DNA of 7,492 bases from DATEPR01 sp036502345 (lineage in GTDB: Bacteria > Actinomycetota > Actinomycetes > Mycobacteriales > Pseudonocardiaceae). The notes below the pieces were generated by a model. It saw nothing but the letters and a program-made list of their open reading frames with translations. It made no database searches and was not told the origin of the DNA. The stretch lies in NCBI GenBank assembly GCA_036502345.1, contig DASXYT010000198.1, positions 1 to 7,492 on the forward strand, written 5' to 3'. The position numbers and the translations under genes are program-made. Shown in pieces: positions 7,300 to 7,492 of the stretch (positions are counted from its first letter, which is position 1; each line of letters starts with the position of its first letter).

Positions 7300-7345
7300 A
7301 TCTAAGGCCCTGGGAGATGTTGCCATCTCGACCAGGGCCTTAGAT
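7300..7345 (-). terminator. Stem-loop terminator downstream of the rRNA operon
   Basis: A long inverted repeat pairs 7300-7313 (ATCTAAGGCCCTGG) with 7332-7345. Inside it a second perfect stem pairs 7314-7319 (GAGATG) with 7324-7329 (CATCTC) around the loop TTGC, with a two-base bulge (GA, 7330-7331). That makes 20 base pairs in all, starting about 12 bases past the 3' end of 5S rRNA. In the rRNA direction it is followed by CATTTCTGG, which is only moderately T-rich; on the plus strand it is followed by TTCTTAAATT. The position and stem strength make an rRNA operon terminator the best reading. Confidence 0.85.
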
Positions 7346-7356
7346 TCTTAAATTAT

Positions 7357-7475
7357 GTTCGGCGGCGTCCTACTCTCCCACACCCTCACAAGTGCAGTAC
7401 CATCGGCGCAAAGAGGCTTAGCTTCCGGGTTCGGAATGGGACCGGGCGTTTCCCTCCCGCCATAACCGCCGTAAC
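7357..7475 (-). rRNA. rrf: 5S ribosomal RNA
   Basis: Read on the minus strand, the RNA starts GUUACGGCGGUUAUGGCGGG and contains the conserved 5S core GGGAAACGCCCGGUCCCAUU, then CCGAACCCGGAAGCUAAGCC, then GCGCCGAUGGUACUGC, and ends GAGUAGGACGCCGCCGAAC. The 5' and 3' ends pair to form helix I (GUU with AAC, CGGCGG with CCGCCG, one A bulged). The length of about 119 matches bacterial 5S. The ends are set from helix I and may be off by a base or two. It is the last gene of an rRNA operon; bases 7476-7492 belong to the 23S-5S spacer. Confidence 0.97.
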
Positions 7476-7492
7476 CCTATCAACCACACACA

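Noticed and set aside
7481..7492. CA-rich run (ACCACACACA) at the right edge as a repeat element
   Set aside because: It is only a few units long, is cut by the window edge, and fits the short 23S-5S spacer.

Overview
This is a high-GC window from an actinomycete chromosome. The style of the glutamine synthetase, GlnE and 5S rRNA sequences suggests the Pseudonocardiales, but that is an inference from family resemblance and was not tested. All coding regions show the strong third-position G/C bias of such genomes. That bias produces many long spurious reading frames, which I have left out.

Layout from left to right. (1) Positions 1-907, plus strand: the last 301 codons of a type I glutamine synthetase (glnA1-like), cut off by the left window edge, ending with a strong GC hairpin and T-run terminator. 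(2) Positions 975-3296, minus strand: a complete P-type cation ATPase resembling mycobacterial CtpE. (3) Positions 3312-6344, minus strand: glnE, the two-headed adenylyltransferase/deadenylase that modifies glutamine synthetase. (4) Positions 6366-7220, minus strand: a GNAT-family acetyltransferase. (5) Positions 7300-7345: a long stem-loop. (6) Positions 7357-7475, minus strand: a 5S rRNA, the tail of an rRNA operon whose 23S gene should lie beyond the right edge.

The order of transcription on the minus strand is rrn (5S), terminator, GNAT, glnE, ATPase. The last three genes are separated by only 21 and 15 bases and probably form one operon, which converges on glnA. The clearest functional link is between glnA and glnE: the tyrosine that GlnE adenylylates is visible in the glnA fragment (codon 686-688), and both catalytic heads of GlnE are intact. 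Target and modifier therefore sit about 2.4 kb apart, end to end. Mycobacterium tuberculosis also has glnA1 and glnE convergent and adjacent; here an ATPase gene lies between them and a GNAT gene lies upstream of glnE.

I see no mobile element, CRISPR array, tRNA or phage gene, and no clearly new system. The points most worth a second look are small: paired hairpins and a repeat at the GNAT/glnE junction, the glnE/ATPase junction with no Shine-Dalgarno and a single in-frame TAG, the placement of a CtpE-like ATPase in a nitrogen-control operon, and the lack of a recognisable promoter between the rRNA terminator and the GNAT gene.
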